Origin: Ignavibacteriales bacterium
GTDB lineage: Bacteria > Bacteroidota > Ignavibacteria > Ignavibacteriales > Melioribacteraceae
Direction: 5' to 3'
DNA length: 64,000 nucleotides
Assembly: GCA_026390775.1 (NCBI GenBank)
Contig: JAPLFF010000007.1
Coordinates: forward strand, 1,116,001 to 1,180,000
The notes under the pieces were generated by a model. The model saw nothing but the letters and a program-made list of their open reading frames with translations, was not told the DNA's origin and searched no databases. Positions 47,001-55,842 of the stretch are shown here, piece by piece. The stretch's first letter is position 1; every line of letters starts with the position of its first letter. Position numbers and translations under genes: made by a program.

Positions 47001-49143
47001 CATTAACATTAAGATCACGATAAACATAACTGCCTACAGTGTTCTCGCAAACCGTGCAATCAACAGTGACAGTAACGCTTGTTTCAGCAATAACAGTAGC
47101 AGAACCGTCAACAGGATGTCCTTCTGCTCTTACCGTATTCTTTAAGTTACCGCAGTCGGAAGCTTTTACTGTGTATTTTGTGCTTGCTATAGGAATTGTA
47201 AATGTCTGACCTGGATTTATTAAATTGATATGATACGCAGTTGTTCCCCAGAGTAAATTATCATAAACATCAACGCCGCCACTAAGCTGAATATCACCGC
47301 AGTTTTCAACAGTGATTGTATAAGTAATAATATCATCAGGCTTATATGTAGTTTTGTCTGCTGTTTTTGTAATTCCGATACATGTTTTATAATAACCGAA
47401 ATTGATAGAGAGATTATCATTACAATTTAGAGTTGTGTTTACAGAGGTACTATTTTTAGTATACCATTTTACTTGAGTAGTATTGAAGAATACTCCGCCT
47501 GAAGCAAAGTTAGAAGCAGCTAAACGAACAGTGTAAGCACCATTGAGAAAGTTCGGGAAAGAATAATGACCGTTAGCGTCTGTAGTAGCAGTAGCAAGAA
47601 CAGAAGAACCTTGGACTAATTCAACAACTGCACCGGCAATACCCTGTTCACCGGAATCTTTTGTTCCGTTAGCGTTAATATCACGATAAACATAACTACC
47701 TACAGTATTTTTACAAACTAATTCTATGCAAGAAAGGAAACCTTTATCAACTGTTCCATTATCAAAATTTTCATTGATTGCTGTTGCAGCGTCGTTAAAC
47801 TGTGGAAATGTGAAGCCGCTTAAAGAGCCGCCTCCAAGAGCTTGTTCAGCTAATGATAAGAATGCACTTACAGTCATTCCTGTAAAAGGACCTGTTGCAA
47901 TTGCGAGGCTACCCAAACTAGTTGAATTAGATCCGATCTTACCCGCTGCATTAAAATAAACATTTAATTTAAGAGCAGTAATTTGTCCCGCCAGAACATT
48001 AATGCTGGTTGTAGGATCAATATAATTTTGTGTTAATGCCGTCGGTGTGGTTCCGTCAGGTAAATAATTTTTTACAGCAGTGGCAGAAGTTAATTTTATA
48101 GTAAAATTTCCGCCAACGGTTAAACCGCTTGGAAAGACAGTTGAAAAATATAAATCTCTAATCTTACCAGGAGTGCTACTGGAAGGACTTCCCCAACCAC
48201 CCTGAGTATATGTTGTAAATCCATTAAGATCACATTGACTTGGTTTTGTATACCAATTAACGGTAGCGGTTTCTTCTTTCGTGTCAAATGCAGGAGTAGC
48301 TAAAACTAATTTTTGTTTTAGATTTGATCCCGCTTTGTATACATATCTAGTTCCCTGTGGTATTGCAACATTTGCTTTTACTTTAATCGTTGCGGTACCA
48401 AGACCACTATATGCTAAAGTAATTGGTCCTAAATGACCGCTTGTATTTGTTGTTCCGGAAGTAGCGCTTAAAGTTCCTATTGTTGATGAAATAGCAATGG
48501 CCAATCCTGATACAGGATTTCCGTTTAGATCCAAAGCATAAATATCAAAAGTCGCATTAGTTCCTGTTGCTAGTGATTGATTGGAGGGAAGGATCAACAG
48601 TGCTTGTAGAGGAGCGTGATTATTATGATTAGCAGTTGCGTCCGTAACAATAGCATTAGCTCTGTTCTTTATATCATCGGCTCCGGAAATTGAATTGATA
48701 TCAGTATTATCACTAAAATGCCAGATAGCAAATTGAATAGCAGCAGCTTCTTTATTTAGATCGGAAAGCTTTCCTGCGTAACTGGTTTTAAACGGAAAAT
48801 AATTATTGAGAATATAGGTTATTTCTGAAGGCGTACTGCCCTCATCCCAATAATCTTCATTTCTTGCTAAGTGGGTGTTGATATCAATGCAGTAAAATTT
48901 TGTACTTATAGAATTAAGAGTTCCTAAAAATAATCCGGCGAAGTATGTATCGCGCACATTAGTATATGGATTTACGAAACTTACGCCCGTACCCTCAGCA
49001 TTACTAGAGCTAACTTGCGCAATGCTGGTATGATCTTGCACCTTGGGTAAAAATTTACTCTGTGCAAATACATTAGTTGACAAACCGTAAATAAGTGATA
49101 TAAAAACGATCACTCTCAATAACAGTTTAGTATACATTTTCAC
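44068..49143 (-). CDS. Giant multidomain T9SS surface protein with thioester-like domain
   Basis: A 1691-residue exported protein that starts at GTG 49143 with AGGAG 7 nt upstream. After the signal peptide (to about 27) comes a thioester-domain-like unit: FYCIDINTH with Cys85 and AAAIQFAIWHFSD with Gln137. Then follow an Ig-like (Big-1 type) domain, two near-identical SdrD-B-like/DUF11 units (about 475-690 and 700-925), a further DUF11 domain (ADIKIEKTVDNPTPQ), a choice-of-anchor-A-like domain (QGKVAVGRDAYFANY), at least five Asp-box repeats, and a sorting domain (1603-1691). An adhesin is likely; covalent attachment via the thioester is inferred. Confidence 0.88.
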   Translation of the reverse strand: MKMYTKLLLRVIVFISLIYGLSTNVFAQSKFLPKVQDHTSIAQVSSSNAEGTGVSFVNPYTNVRDTYFAGLFLGTLNSISTKFYCIDINTHLARNEDYWDEGSTPSEITYILNNYFPFKTSYAGKLSDLNKEAAAIQFAIWHFSDNTDINSISGADDIKNRANAIVTDATANHNNHAPLQALLILPSNQSLATGTNATFDIYALDLNGNPVSGLAIAISSTIGTLSATSGTTNTSGHLGPITLAYSGLGTATIKVKANVAIPQGTRYVYKAGSNLKQKLVLATPAFDTKEETATVNWYTKPSQCDLNGFTTYTQGGWGSPSSSTPGKIRDLYFSTVFPSGLTVGGNFTIKLTSATAVKNYLPDGTTPTALTQNYIDPTTSINVLAGQITALKLNVYFNAAGKIGSNSTSLGSLAIATGPFTGMTVSAFLSLAEQALGGGSLSGFTFPQFNDAATAINENFDNGTVDKGFLSCIELVCKNTVGSYVYRDINANGTKDSGEQGIAGAVVELVQGSSVLATATTDANGHYSFPNFLNGAYTVRLAASNFASGGVFFNTTQVKWYTKNSTSVNTTLNCNDNLSINFGYYKTCIGITKTADKTTYKPDDIITYTITVENCGDIQLSGGVDVYDNLLWGTTAYHINLINPGQTFTIPIASTKYTVKASDCGNLKNTVRAEGHPVDGSATVIAETSVTVTVDCTVCENTVGSYVYRDLNVNGAKDSGEPGIAGAIVELIQGSSVLATATTDANGHYSFPNLVNGTYTVRLAVSNFTSGGVFFNTAQVKWYTKNSASVNTTLNCNDNLSINFGYYKTCVSITKSSDKQSYNKGETITYSFLVENCGDIQLHGGIDIFDAMLNKTGNHLINHIDILDPHQSTTFTMTYLTGDQDCGQLVNTVRAEGHPVDGSATVIDESSWTVNVICDEKADIKIEKTVDNPTPQCDDNVNFTIKVTNLGPNSSSGIEVTDLLPNGLNYVSSTASQGSYNSTTGIWNVGTLASGAFATLTIKVKVDCGQVNNSAFDLGTAKDYNLFVIEDANQPSSDTQGKVAVGRDAYFANYSISDQLPANSGDVLIVGRDLTYISGAIYNGNAVYGHATNLPQLSVSITGGTLRHDNPINFAAAKSYLQSLSTTLSSYTVNGTTSFQYGGLTLAGSDPFLNVFSVSGTSLSSANNITINVPNGSVVLVNISGTSLSWTGGLTVNGTAITNVLYNFYQATTLTISGIDIKGSALAPFATVNFISGVINGQMICYSLTGSGQFNYAMFGGHIPFDKNITNVATVSACSTPDPNPNNNTSSATITITNTTGGNNGNGNNGGTWTNICSFGQGEIVYSLAYGSNGYIYAGTWGGKIYKSTDGGKNWIVINTGMNVSFIWSLNISGGVIFAATEKGVYKFNGSAWILTSLSGKDIHALVSYNGTLYAGTWGFGVYKSTDLGTTWTQINNGFGGFLAIQALTITSNGNIFAGTAGGGIFKCTDGTNWNKLTCGYSVIWSLASTSTTIFAGTYGDGLYKSTDGGLSFTKVASLSVTFVYSMSVDLSGKIYVSSLTNGVYMSSDNGSTWISLGMSGYGVSAMMVNPSSDDVYVGTKEGQVYKISGSNSATGVGDNFSTPTEYKLSQNYPNPFNPSTNIEFVVPNAGMYSLKVYNTLGQEVANLVESELASGLHKVTFDASRLASGMYIYKLSGNNVNVSKKMILMK
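46704..47060. repeat. Intragenic tandem domain repeat, copy 1
   Basis: This stretch of the giant cargo gene encodes an SdrD-B-like unit plus a following strand region. It is highly similar at DNA level to 47371-47715, with shared words such as AAATTGATAGA and GAATACTCCGCC in the same order. High nucleotide identity suggests recent duplication or gene conversion. Confidence 0.75.
47371..47715. repeat. Intragenic tandem domain repeat, copy 2
   Basis: The second copy of the duplicated SdrD-B-like unit, about 667 bp from copy 1 in the same orientation. Both protein copies share SVLATATTDANGHYSFPN and VKWYTKNS. Confidence 0.75.
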
Positions 49144-49727
49144 TTTCTTTCTCCTAAGGTTATTCTTTTAAGTGGTAAGTAAAGGGCAAGACGAATGCCA
49201 TAGGAAAACCGAGTTTTTTGATTAAAAACAAAATTTTTCTATGTTTCTTTTAATCAGAATTGTTTCAAAATGATATAGTTCGAAGAAAGTGAGCCAAATA
49301 AAAAACGTTAAAAACGGGCCATTTTTAGATAAATTAATTTCAAAATTTAATGTGTAAGCGGGGTAAAATAGTTGATTTCAAAGCGAAGGAATTATTAATG
49401 GGATTCGTTATAGCACGATTGCTTTACAAATCTTATCCCATTCTCAATTTGAATCTGTAATTGTAAAATAATCAATAAAAATATTCAGCAAACATCCATT
49501 CCAAATTGGATAACAAAAAGAAAAGGCAATCTTCAAGTAGTTAGTTTTATTCTAGTGTTATTCCCAAAATTTTGTGAAAAAATTTATTTGGTAATAACTT
49601 GAAAAAATATGATCGTTCCTTAAAAATCTACTTTTAACCTGCTCGTTTGGAATCTTAATTTTATTGAGTAAATTGTTAAAAGAAATTCTAATCAAAGTAT
49701 TAACTTTTTCTATCCCACCAAAAGGGC
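49144..49727. other. Divergent intergenic region upstream of the giant cargo and response regulator genes
   Basis: 584 bp without a credible gene, very AT-rich. The left side holds the cargo gene's ribosome site (TTAGGAGAAAG) and a possible promoter on the minus strand (TTTG, 21 nt, TCATTTTG around 49270-49305; one mismatch to consensus). No palindromic element or RNA gene was recognised in the remainder. Its length allows for regulatory sites serving both directions. Confidence 0.5.
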
Positions 49728-50105
49728 ATGGCCACAAATAAAAAGAATATTGTTGTAATTGAAGATGACGAAGGAATTACTCGTTTAATCAAATTCAAAC
49801 TTGAAAAAGAAGGTTACGAGGTTAAAAGCTTTTTGAACGGTGAAAAAGTAATTGAGTATCTTGTTCGAAGCAAGCCTGCATTAATAATATCAGACGTGAT
49901 GATGCCGGTTATTGATGGGCTAACTCTTCTTAAAGAAATTAAAGCCGATTCCAGAATTTCTGATATTCCGGTAATTATGTTATCTACGCATTCACACGAA
50001 AGTACTGTGCTTGAGTGTTTAAGAGCAGGAGCGACAGATTATGTTACCAAGCCCTTCTCGACAACAGAACTTTTATTGAGAATTGAAAAAACACTTCTTA
50101 AGTAA
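49728..50105 (+). CDS. Single-domain response regulator (CheY/Spo0F-like)
   Basis: A 125-residue receiver domain without an output domain. The acidic pocket is Glu12-Asp13-Asp14, the phosphoacceptor Asp56 (LIISDVMMP), the switch Ser86 (VIMLSTHSH) and Lys108 (DYVTKPF). It would signal by protein contact. No histidine kinase lies in the window. It heads the polysaccharide cluster; whether it controls the downstream synthase is speculative. A 60-nt gap precedes the HEAT-repeat gene. Confidence 0.93.
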   Translation: MATNKKNIVVIEDDEGITRLIKFKLEKEGYEVKSFLNGEKVIEYLVRSKPALIISDVMMPVIDGLTLLKEIKADSRISDIPVIMLSTHSHESTVLECLRAGATDYVTKPFSTTELLLRIEKTLLK

Positions 50106-50165
50106 TCAAATCTCTTTTATTATATTTATAACTATCTGTTATTAACAAATTAGATCGGATATTTA

Positions 50166-51233
50166 TTGTCTACCGGTTACAATTTTTATATACTAATAGC
50201 CCTGTTCACTCTATTGCTGTTTGCATACTTTTTTATGGCATGTATTTTCTTGCTTAGGTTGGTAAGCTTTCTGAAAACCAGACGGCAGAAAAAATTCATC
50301 TCGAAATGGCAAGATCACATTTTTAACTATCTTTATTCAACCGAGAACCCGCTAAATCTTATATCCAGAATTCCAAAATCCAAATACAAATATTTATTTT
50401 CATATTTAAGAACATTTTTATTTAATCTAAAAGGAGATGATCTAAACCGACTTAAGCAATTAATTACCGAAACAAGTCTGCGGGAATATTTTTTCAACAA
50501 ACTTGATAAACTAAGCACAAAGGATAAAGTTGAAGCAAGTTATTTTTTAAGGTATATTAATACCGAAGAGACCATTAATTTACTGGTAAAAAAATTAAAC
50601 TCACCCAACAAGTTGATATTTAGAACAGCCGTAGAAAGTCTTGCCTATCTTAATGCATACGAAAAAATTAATCTCATCATAGATATTGCTAAAAAAAGAA
50701 AGAACTTAACCAGCGACAGTATTTTGTCAATAATTCTAAGGTTCGATAAATCAATATGCCCAATATTGACAGAAAGACTAGACACAGAAAAATCAACACA
50801 CATTCTTCTTGTAATAATTACGGTTTTGTGGCACTTTAAATATGCCGAAGCCCTTAAGAAAATTTTAAACATTTTATTTTTCAGCGGCGATAAGTATTTG
50901 ATCATTGAATCGTTAAGATATTTGGGAGAAGTTGAAAATTTAGATTCCGTTAACGCGCTTAGATTTTTCTTGGGACATTCCAAACCGGAGATACGGGTTG
51001 CGGCAATAGAAGCTGTGGGAAAAATTGGAGACACATCGCTTGAAGATTACATAATGAGTAAAATGTTAGATCCCGAGATTGAAGTTAAAATTGCTGCAGC
51101 GAAAGCAATGTATAAGTGTTCAATCAAAACTGAGTATAAACTTCTGGGATATGCCAAAAATCCGTTGAACCAGATAGAGTCAATCATTGCTCGAAGAATA
51201 ATTATGGAGAAAAGAATTTTAGAAAATGACTAA
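50166..51233 (+). CDS. Membrane-anchored HEAT-repeat protein
   Basis: A 355-residue protein. An N-terminal membrane segment (FYILIALFTLLLFAYFFMAC) precedes a cytoplasmic all-alpha region with HEAT-like repeats, clearest at SKPEIRVAAIEAVGKIGDTS and DPEIEVKIAAAKAMYKC. The start is a TTG at 50166, needed to include the whole membrane segment; an ATG lies within it. The end overlaps the glycosyltransferase gene by 8 nt, so it is likely a scaffold or regulator of the polysaccharide synthase. Confidence 0.75.
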   Translation: MSTGYNFYILIALFTLLLFAYFFMACIFLLRLVSFLKTRRQKKFISKWQDHIFNYLYSTENPLNLISRIPKSKYKYLFSYLRTFLFNLKGDDLNRLKQLITETSLREYFFNKLDKLSTKDKVEASYFLRYINTEETINLLVKKLNSPNKLIFRTAVESLAYLNAYEKINLIIDIAKKRKNLTSDSILSIILRFDKSICPILTERLDTEKSTHILLVIITVLWHFKYAEALKKILNILFFSGDKYLIIESLRYLGEVENLDSVNALRFFLGHSKPEIRVAAIEAVGKIGDTSLEDYIMSKMLDPEIEVKIAAAKAMYKCSIKTEYKLLGYAKNPLNQIESIIARRIIMEKRILEND

Positions 51234-52632
51234 TGTCATCAGGAACATAGTGCAATATTTTAATTATTTTATTTTACTTTATTTTCTTGCGATAGGAAGT
51301 ATTTATATTCTTCTAAGCTTTCTGTCGTTTTATAATTTAAAAAGATATTTGAACAACCAAGCGTTTAAAGATCTAAAAGATGTATTCAAATTAAAAAAAT
51401 ATAAATCGATTTCTTTGATCGTGCCCGCATACAACGAAGAAGCCGGAATATATACTTCACTACTTGCACTCTTACAGATTGAATACCCCGAATATAAAAT
51501 TATTGTTGTTAATGATGGTTCGAAAGATCAAACACTAAATATTCTAAAAGAAAAATTTAATGCCGTTAAAGTTCCCTACCTTCCTTTTGATAATATTCCA
51601 ACCGAAAAGGTTAACGCGGTTTACATTTGTAAGAACTACAAAAATTTGGTGATAGTTGACAAACAAAATGGCGGTAAAGCCGACGCTATTAATGTTGGAA
51701 TAAATATCTCCGACAGCGATCTAATAATAGTAGTCGATGCAGATTCAATCATTGAAAGAGACAGTTTGCTGAAAATGAGCTATCCTTTCGTTGAAAACGA
51801 AAACGTAATTGCTGTTGGCGGAACTGTTCGGATAGCAAACGGTTGTCAGATTAATAAAGGATATGTAACCAGTGTAAATTTACCAAAATCCTGGCTTGCT
51901 AAATTTCAAGTGGTTGAATATATACGTGCGTTTATGTTTGGTCGGAATGGATTTCAAATAATGGACGGCATCTTAATTATCTCCGGCGCATTTAGTTGTT
52001 TTAAAAGAAATGAATTGATGAAAGTGAACGGATTTCTTAAAGACTGTATTGGCGAGGATATGGAAATAATAGTAAGAATGCACCGCTTATTACGAAAAGA
52101 AAATCCGAAAGCATTGATCTCTTTTATTCCAGATCCGGTTTGCTGGACCGAAGCACCAGAAAACATAAAAATTTTGGGACGACAAAGAAAACGCTGGCAG
52201 AAAGGTACTATTGTAAGTCTTATGCTTCATAAACAATTGTTTTTTAATCCTCGTTACAGATTATTAGGGATGATAGTGTTTCCATATTTTGTGTTTTTTG
52301 AAATGTTCGGACCCATCATTGAAACTATTGGTTATATTATTTTTTTTATTTCGTTAATCTTCGGAATGGTATCATTGAATTTTGCTCTTGTATTGTTTTC
52401 GGCAGCAATTCTTTACGGAGTTGTTCTTTCACTCCTTTCAGTAATTTTAGAAGAGCTAACATTTAGAAAGTACGAACGAGTTTCGCAGCTCATCGAATTA
52501 TTTATCATTGCTGTATTCGAGAACTTTGGATATAGACAGCTTACTCTTTGGTACCGTTTTATGGGTTCGTTGGAATACCTTTTGGGAGATAGAAAATGGG
52601 GGCACATGGAAAAGAAAGGTTTTTCTTCTTAA
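51226..52632 (+). CDS. Membrane-embedded family 2 glycosyltransferase (processive type)
   Basis: A 468-residue GT2 enzyme. An N-terminal membrane segment is followed by the GT-A domain: VPAYNEE (66-72), NDGS (96-99) with Asp97, DADS (171-174), the GED triad (276-278) and QRKRW (320-324), the QxxRW motif of processive synthases such as cellulose, hyaluronan and PNAG synthases. Three or four C-terminal membrane segments form the channel. It polymerises and probably exports a polysaccharide; the sugar is unknown. Confidence 0.92.
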   Translation: MTNVIRNIVQYFNYFILLYFLAIGSIYILLSFLSFYNLKRYLNNQAFKDLKDVFKLKKYKSISLIVPAYNEEAGIYTSLLALLQIEYPEYKIIVVNDGSKDQTLNILKEKFNAVKVPYLPFDNIPTEKVNAVYICKNYKNLVIVDKQNGGKADAINVGINISDSDLIIVVDADSIIERDSLLKMSYPFVENENVIAVGGTVRIANGCQINKGYVTSVNLPKSWLAKFQVVEYIRAFMFGRNGFQIMDGILIISGAFSCFKRNELMKVNGFLKDCIGEDMEIIVRMHRLLRKENPKALISFIPDPVCWTEAPENIKILGRQRKRWQKGTIVSLMLHKQLFFNPRYRLLGMIVFPYFVFFEMFGPIIETIGYIIFFISLIFGMVSLNFALVLFSAAILYGVVLSLLSVILEELTFRKYERVSQLIELFIIAVFENFGYRQLTLWYRFMGSLEYLLGDRKWGHMEKKGFSS

Positions 52633-52663
52633 CAGTTCAATTTAGCAAAGGAAGATTTAAATA

Positions 52664-54655
52664 ATGAAAAATAAATTGATAGACTCGCTCAAATATTTCA
52701 CTTCCTCATCGCTGGCAATTCTGTTTGTTTTTTTTCTGATTCGATTATATGAAATTCTATTTGTCTGGAATAACATAATAAAGCACAGCATTCAGTTCAA
52801 TCTTTTGTTTATATCATTCCTTTCGGAAATCAACATCTTTTTCGAAATAGCCGCGATATTCGGAGTTGTATTTATAATTCTATATTTAGTACATCAAAAA
52901 ACATCAAAGATAGTTTTAAATGTTTCCCTTACATTAGTGGTAATCATATATCTACTGCTCGATTTATATTTTACAAAAACTTCAATTCCTCTCGGCTCTG
53001 ATCTATTCGGTTATTCAATGTTCGAAATAAACCAAACTGTTACTTCCAGCGGCGGATTGAATCCCATCTATTTTGTTTTATTAATTTTATTTATCGGCAT
53101 TATTTCGGGAATAATATTCTTATTTCATAAGATCCGATTCAATTTTACTGTAATAAAAATTTATTGCATTCTAATTGTCGGCTCATTGATTTTTGGAACT
53201 GAACTTAATCCCCAACCGCAAAATTTCTCAAACACATCAGAATATTTTTTAGCAGTAAATAAGCTGGATTTCTTTACAGCTAAAACATATTCGTATTTTT
53301 TTGAAAAGGAACTCGAGCTACCGGTTTCCAATTATTATATAGATTCGGGCAAAGGAGAAGAAGTTTTCTTTAAGTACACAGACAGTAATTACCCATTTCT
53401 TCATGAAGAAAACACAAAAAATGTATTATCCAATTTTTTTAATATTGGCGAGAAGAAACCGAATTTTGTTTTTATTATTACAGAAAGTTTGGGCAGGGGA
53501 TATTCCGGCGAGAATGCTTATATGGGCAGTTTCACTCCGTTTTTAGATTCACTTGCAAAACAAAGTCTTTATTGGGAAAATTTTTTGAGCACTGGAGGCA
53601 GAACTTTTGCTGCACTTTCTTCCATATTTGGCTCTCTTCCATTTGGAAAAAATGGTTTTTTAGAGATGGCAGAAAACCAACCACCGCATTTTTCTTTGAT
53701 AAAATATTTAAAGCGTTATGGATATAAAGTACATTTTTATTATGGCGGAAATTCACATTTCGATTTAATGGACATCTTTCTTAAAAAACAAAATGTTGAT
53801 CTTATTGTTGACGAGAATAATTTTGGTAGCGGTTATAATAAGATGCCCGCTAAAGGAAACGGATTTTCATGGGGATACGGCGACAAAGATTTGTTTAAAC
53901 GCGGGTTTGTAGGGATTAATTCTGATAAACAAGAAAATCAGCTCAACATTTTTCTTACATTATCTATGCACGATCCATTTTTAGTAGATGATCAAGACCG
54001 TTATCGAAAACAGTTTGATGAAATATACTCTAATCTTCATTTAGAGCCGGATGTTATGAAGAGCGTAAAAAGCTATAGAGATATACTTTCAACCGTGCTT
54101 TATACCGATGATGCATTCAGATATTTTTTTAATGAATACAAAAATAGAGATGATTTTAAGAACACAATTTTCATTATTACCGGCGACCATAGAATGCCCG
54201 AGATTCCGATTGCTACTCAAATCGATAGGTTTCATGTTCCGTTAATAATTTACTCCCCGATGCTAAAACGTTCAGCTAAATTTTCTTCAATCTCTTCGCA
54301 TTTTGATATATCGCCCACACTTTTAGCATTTCTAGCGGATCAATACAAAACGGAAAAAATTTCTCATTCAACTTTTATCGGATCCGGTCTTGATACAGCA
54401 AGACAATTTAGAAATATTCATAGATACCCGTTGATGAGAAATAAAAATGAACTTATTGATTATCTGTACGGAGAATATTTTTATTCCGATAAAACACTAT
54501 ATAAAATATCGAAGGATTTAGGCATTGTTCCTTTAGATGATAAAACAATGGAAAACAAAATTGAAAATGAATTTGCGGATTATAGAAGGCGCAATAATTA
54601 CATGTTGGAAACAAAAAAATTAATCCCGGATTCGCTGCTAATAAAATTAAACTAA
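52664..54655 (+). CDS. LTA-synthase-like sulfatase-family phosphoglycerol/phosphoethanolamine transferase
   Basis: A 663-residue protein with about five N-terminal membrane segments and an extracytoplasmic alkaline-phosphatase-fold domain. Metal and catalytic residues are Glu274 (IITESLGRG), the nucleophile Thr314 (STGGRTFAALSS) and Asp508-His509 (TGDHRMPEIP). Lipoteichoic acid itself is not expected in a Gram-negative bacterium, so it probably decorates a glycan or lipid with phosphoglycerol or a similar group. It follows the GT2 gene by 31 nt and converges with an unknown gene. Confidence 0.87.
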   Translation: MKNKLIDSLKYFTSSSLAILFVFFLIRLYEILFVWNNIIKHSIQFNLLFISFLSEINIFFEIAAIFGVVFIILYLVHQKTSKIVLNVSLTLVVIIYLLLDLYFTKTSIPLGSDLFGYSMFEINQTVTSSGGLNPIYFVLLILFIGIISGIIFLFHKIRFNFTVIKIYCILIVGSLIFGTELNPQPQNFSNTSEYFLAVNKLDFFTAKTYSYFFEKELELPVSNYYIDSGKGEEVFFKYTDSNYPFLHEENTKNVLSNFFNIGEKKPNFVFIITESLGRGYSGENAYMGSFTPFLDSLAKQSLYWENFLSTGGRTFAALSSIFGSLPFGKNGFLEMAENQPPHFSLIKYLKRYGYKVHFYYGGNSHFDLMDIFLKKQNVDLIVDENNFGSGYNKMPAKGNGFSWGYGDKDLFKRGFVGINSDKQENQLNIFLTLSMHDPFLVDDQDRYRKQFDEIYSNLHLEPDVMKSVKSYRDILSTVLYTDDAFRYFFNEYKNRDDFKNTIFIITGDHRMPEIPIATQIDRFHVPLIIYSPMLKRSAKFSSISSHFDISPTLLAFLADQYKTEKISHSTFIGSGLDTARQFRNIHRYPLMRNKNELIDYLYGEYFYSDKTLYKISKDLGIVPLDDKTMENKIENEFADYRRRNNYMLETKKLIPDSLLIKLN

Positions 54656-54660
54656 CCAAC

Positions 54661-55830
54661 CTATTTCTTCTGCAACGAATCGTAATAATTTATTAAGATC
54701 GTACTAACGAGAGGCTGATAATACAGCCAGAAGAAACTTTCTCTTTCGGCAAGATCATTTGAGGGATACATCAACCATCTAAATTTTGCTATTCCCCAAA
54801 ATTTTGAAAGAATCATTCTAACTGGATTATCGCAAAAATCACCGCAGAAATAATAAAACTTATAATCCTTGTCATAATGTTCTATCACCGCTGGGAAAGG
54901 GTTCGGAATATTTAACGATTGCAAAATAGAATCTCCTCTCGCATTGCTGAAAATTTGATAGACGGAAACAACATTGTTTAACCTTTTGGTTAACATAACA
55001 TCAAACCAGTAAGAATATTTTAGTTTTTTTGGAATCCCAAACCGTTTTTGATTTATTTCAGCGGAAATTATATATGGAACTTCTTCTTTTAAGTCTTTTT
55101 TATTTTCTAAAATTTCTATTCGGTCATCGTTGTTTACTAAAACAATTCCTGAACCCTTAAATGGCCAATGATTATTATGCTGATCTTTATAATCTCTTAC
55201 TACCCAAACAGGAATATCTTTGTTGGCGGTTGTATCGAGAACGTTAAAATATCTTCCCGTCCAACCGCTCCATTTTAATCCGAACATTTCTTCAAATTGA
55301 GTTTCAACTCTTCTCGATGTAGGAGGAGCAATCGTATTAAACTCAGTAATAATTAATTTTTTTTGGTCCCGCATCAAATTTAATAACGATAAATCTTTGC
55401 CAGACATTCCCCCATAAATTAATTGCGAACGCTCGCCGCGATAATTATTGCCATACCAATCCTTACTGTAAATTCCGTATAGGTCGGTCATATAAATCAT
55501 GTCAAGTCTATTTGCAAGATTCTTTAGTTGAACCTCATCAAAATTTTCAAAATCGTTTATTAAATATTTTTTGTTTTCTTTAGGAAAGAAGCCGTAGTAA
55601 TCCTCAGAAACAGAATATAAATCTCTGTTCGGTCTGCAATATTTATTGTTGTTAAGAATCCAGTTTAAAGATTTGTGTTCATCACAGTCTGTTGTAAAAC
55701 TGGTTTTATCAATTACAGCAATTTTTAATTCCTTTTTCGGTTTGAGATGCCAAGTTACAAACATTATTAAAGGCAGTAATGAAATTAAAATTATCAGAAG
55801 AAATATTAGGAGGAGATTTCTTTTTTTCAT
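54661..55830 (-). CDS. Hypothetical membrane-anchored extracytoplasmic protein
   Basis: A 389-residue protein with one N-terminal membrane segment (LLLIFLLIILISLLPLIMFVTW), then a soluble domain of mixed alpha/beta character with many aromatic residues (YYGFFPKENK, HWPFKGSGIVLVNNDD, FYYFCGDFCDNPVRM). I do not recognise a family; the ITEFNTIAPPTSRRVE segment could form part of a glutamine-amidotransferase-like or hydrolase-like fold, but no catalytic triad is evident. It is 12 nt from the upstream YaiO gene on the same strand, which places it in the polysaccharide cluster. Confidence 0.7.
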   Translation of the reverse strand: MKKRNLLLIFLLIILISLLPLIMFVTWHLKPKKELKIAVIDKTSFTTDCDEHKSLNWILNNNKYCRPNRDLYSVSEDYYGFFPKENKKYLINDFENFDEVQLKNLANRLDMIYMTDLYGIYSKDWYGNNYRGERSQLIYGGMSGKDLSLLNLMRDQKKLIITEFNTIAPPTSRRVETQFEEMFGLKWSGWTGRYFNVLDTTANKDIPVWVVRDYKDQHNNHWPFKGSGIVLVNNDDRIEILENKKDLKEEVPYIISAEINQKRFGIPKKLKYSYWFDVMLTKRLNNVVSVYQIFSNARGDSILQSLNIPNPFPAVIEHYDKDYKFYYFCGDFCDNPVRMILSKFWGIAKFRWLMYPSNDLAERESFFWLYYQPLVSTILINYYDSLQKK

Positions 55831-55842
55831 TCTTTGGAGGAG

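Noticed and set aside
46704-47715. Possible CRISPR or mobile repeat
   Set aside because: Only two long copies that continue the reading frame of one protein; this is domain duplication.
52664-54655. True lipoteichoic acid synthase
   Set aside because: The fold and residues match, but other features point to a Gram-negative bacterium; a related transferase is more likely.
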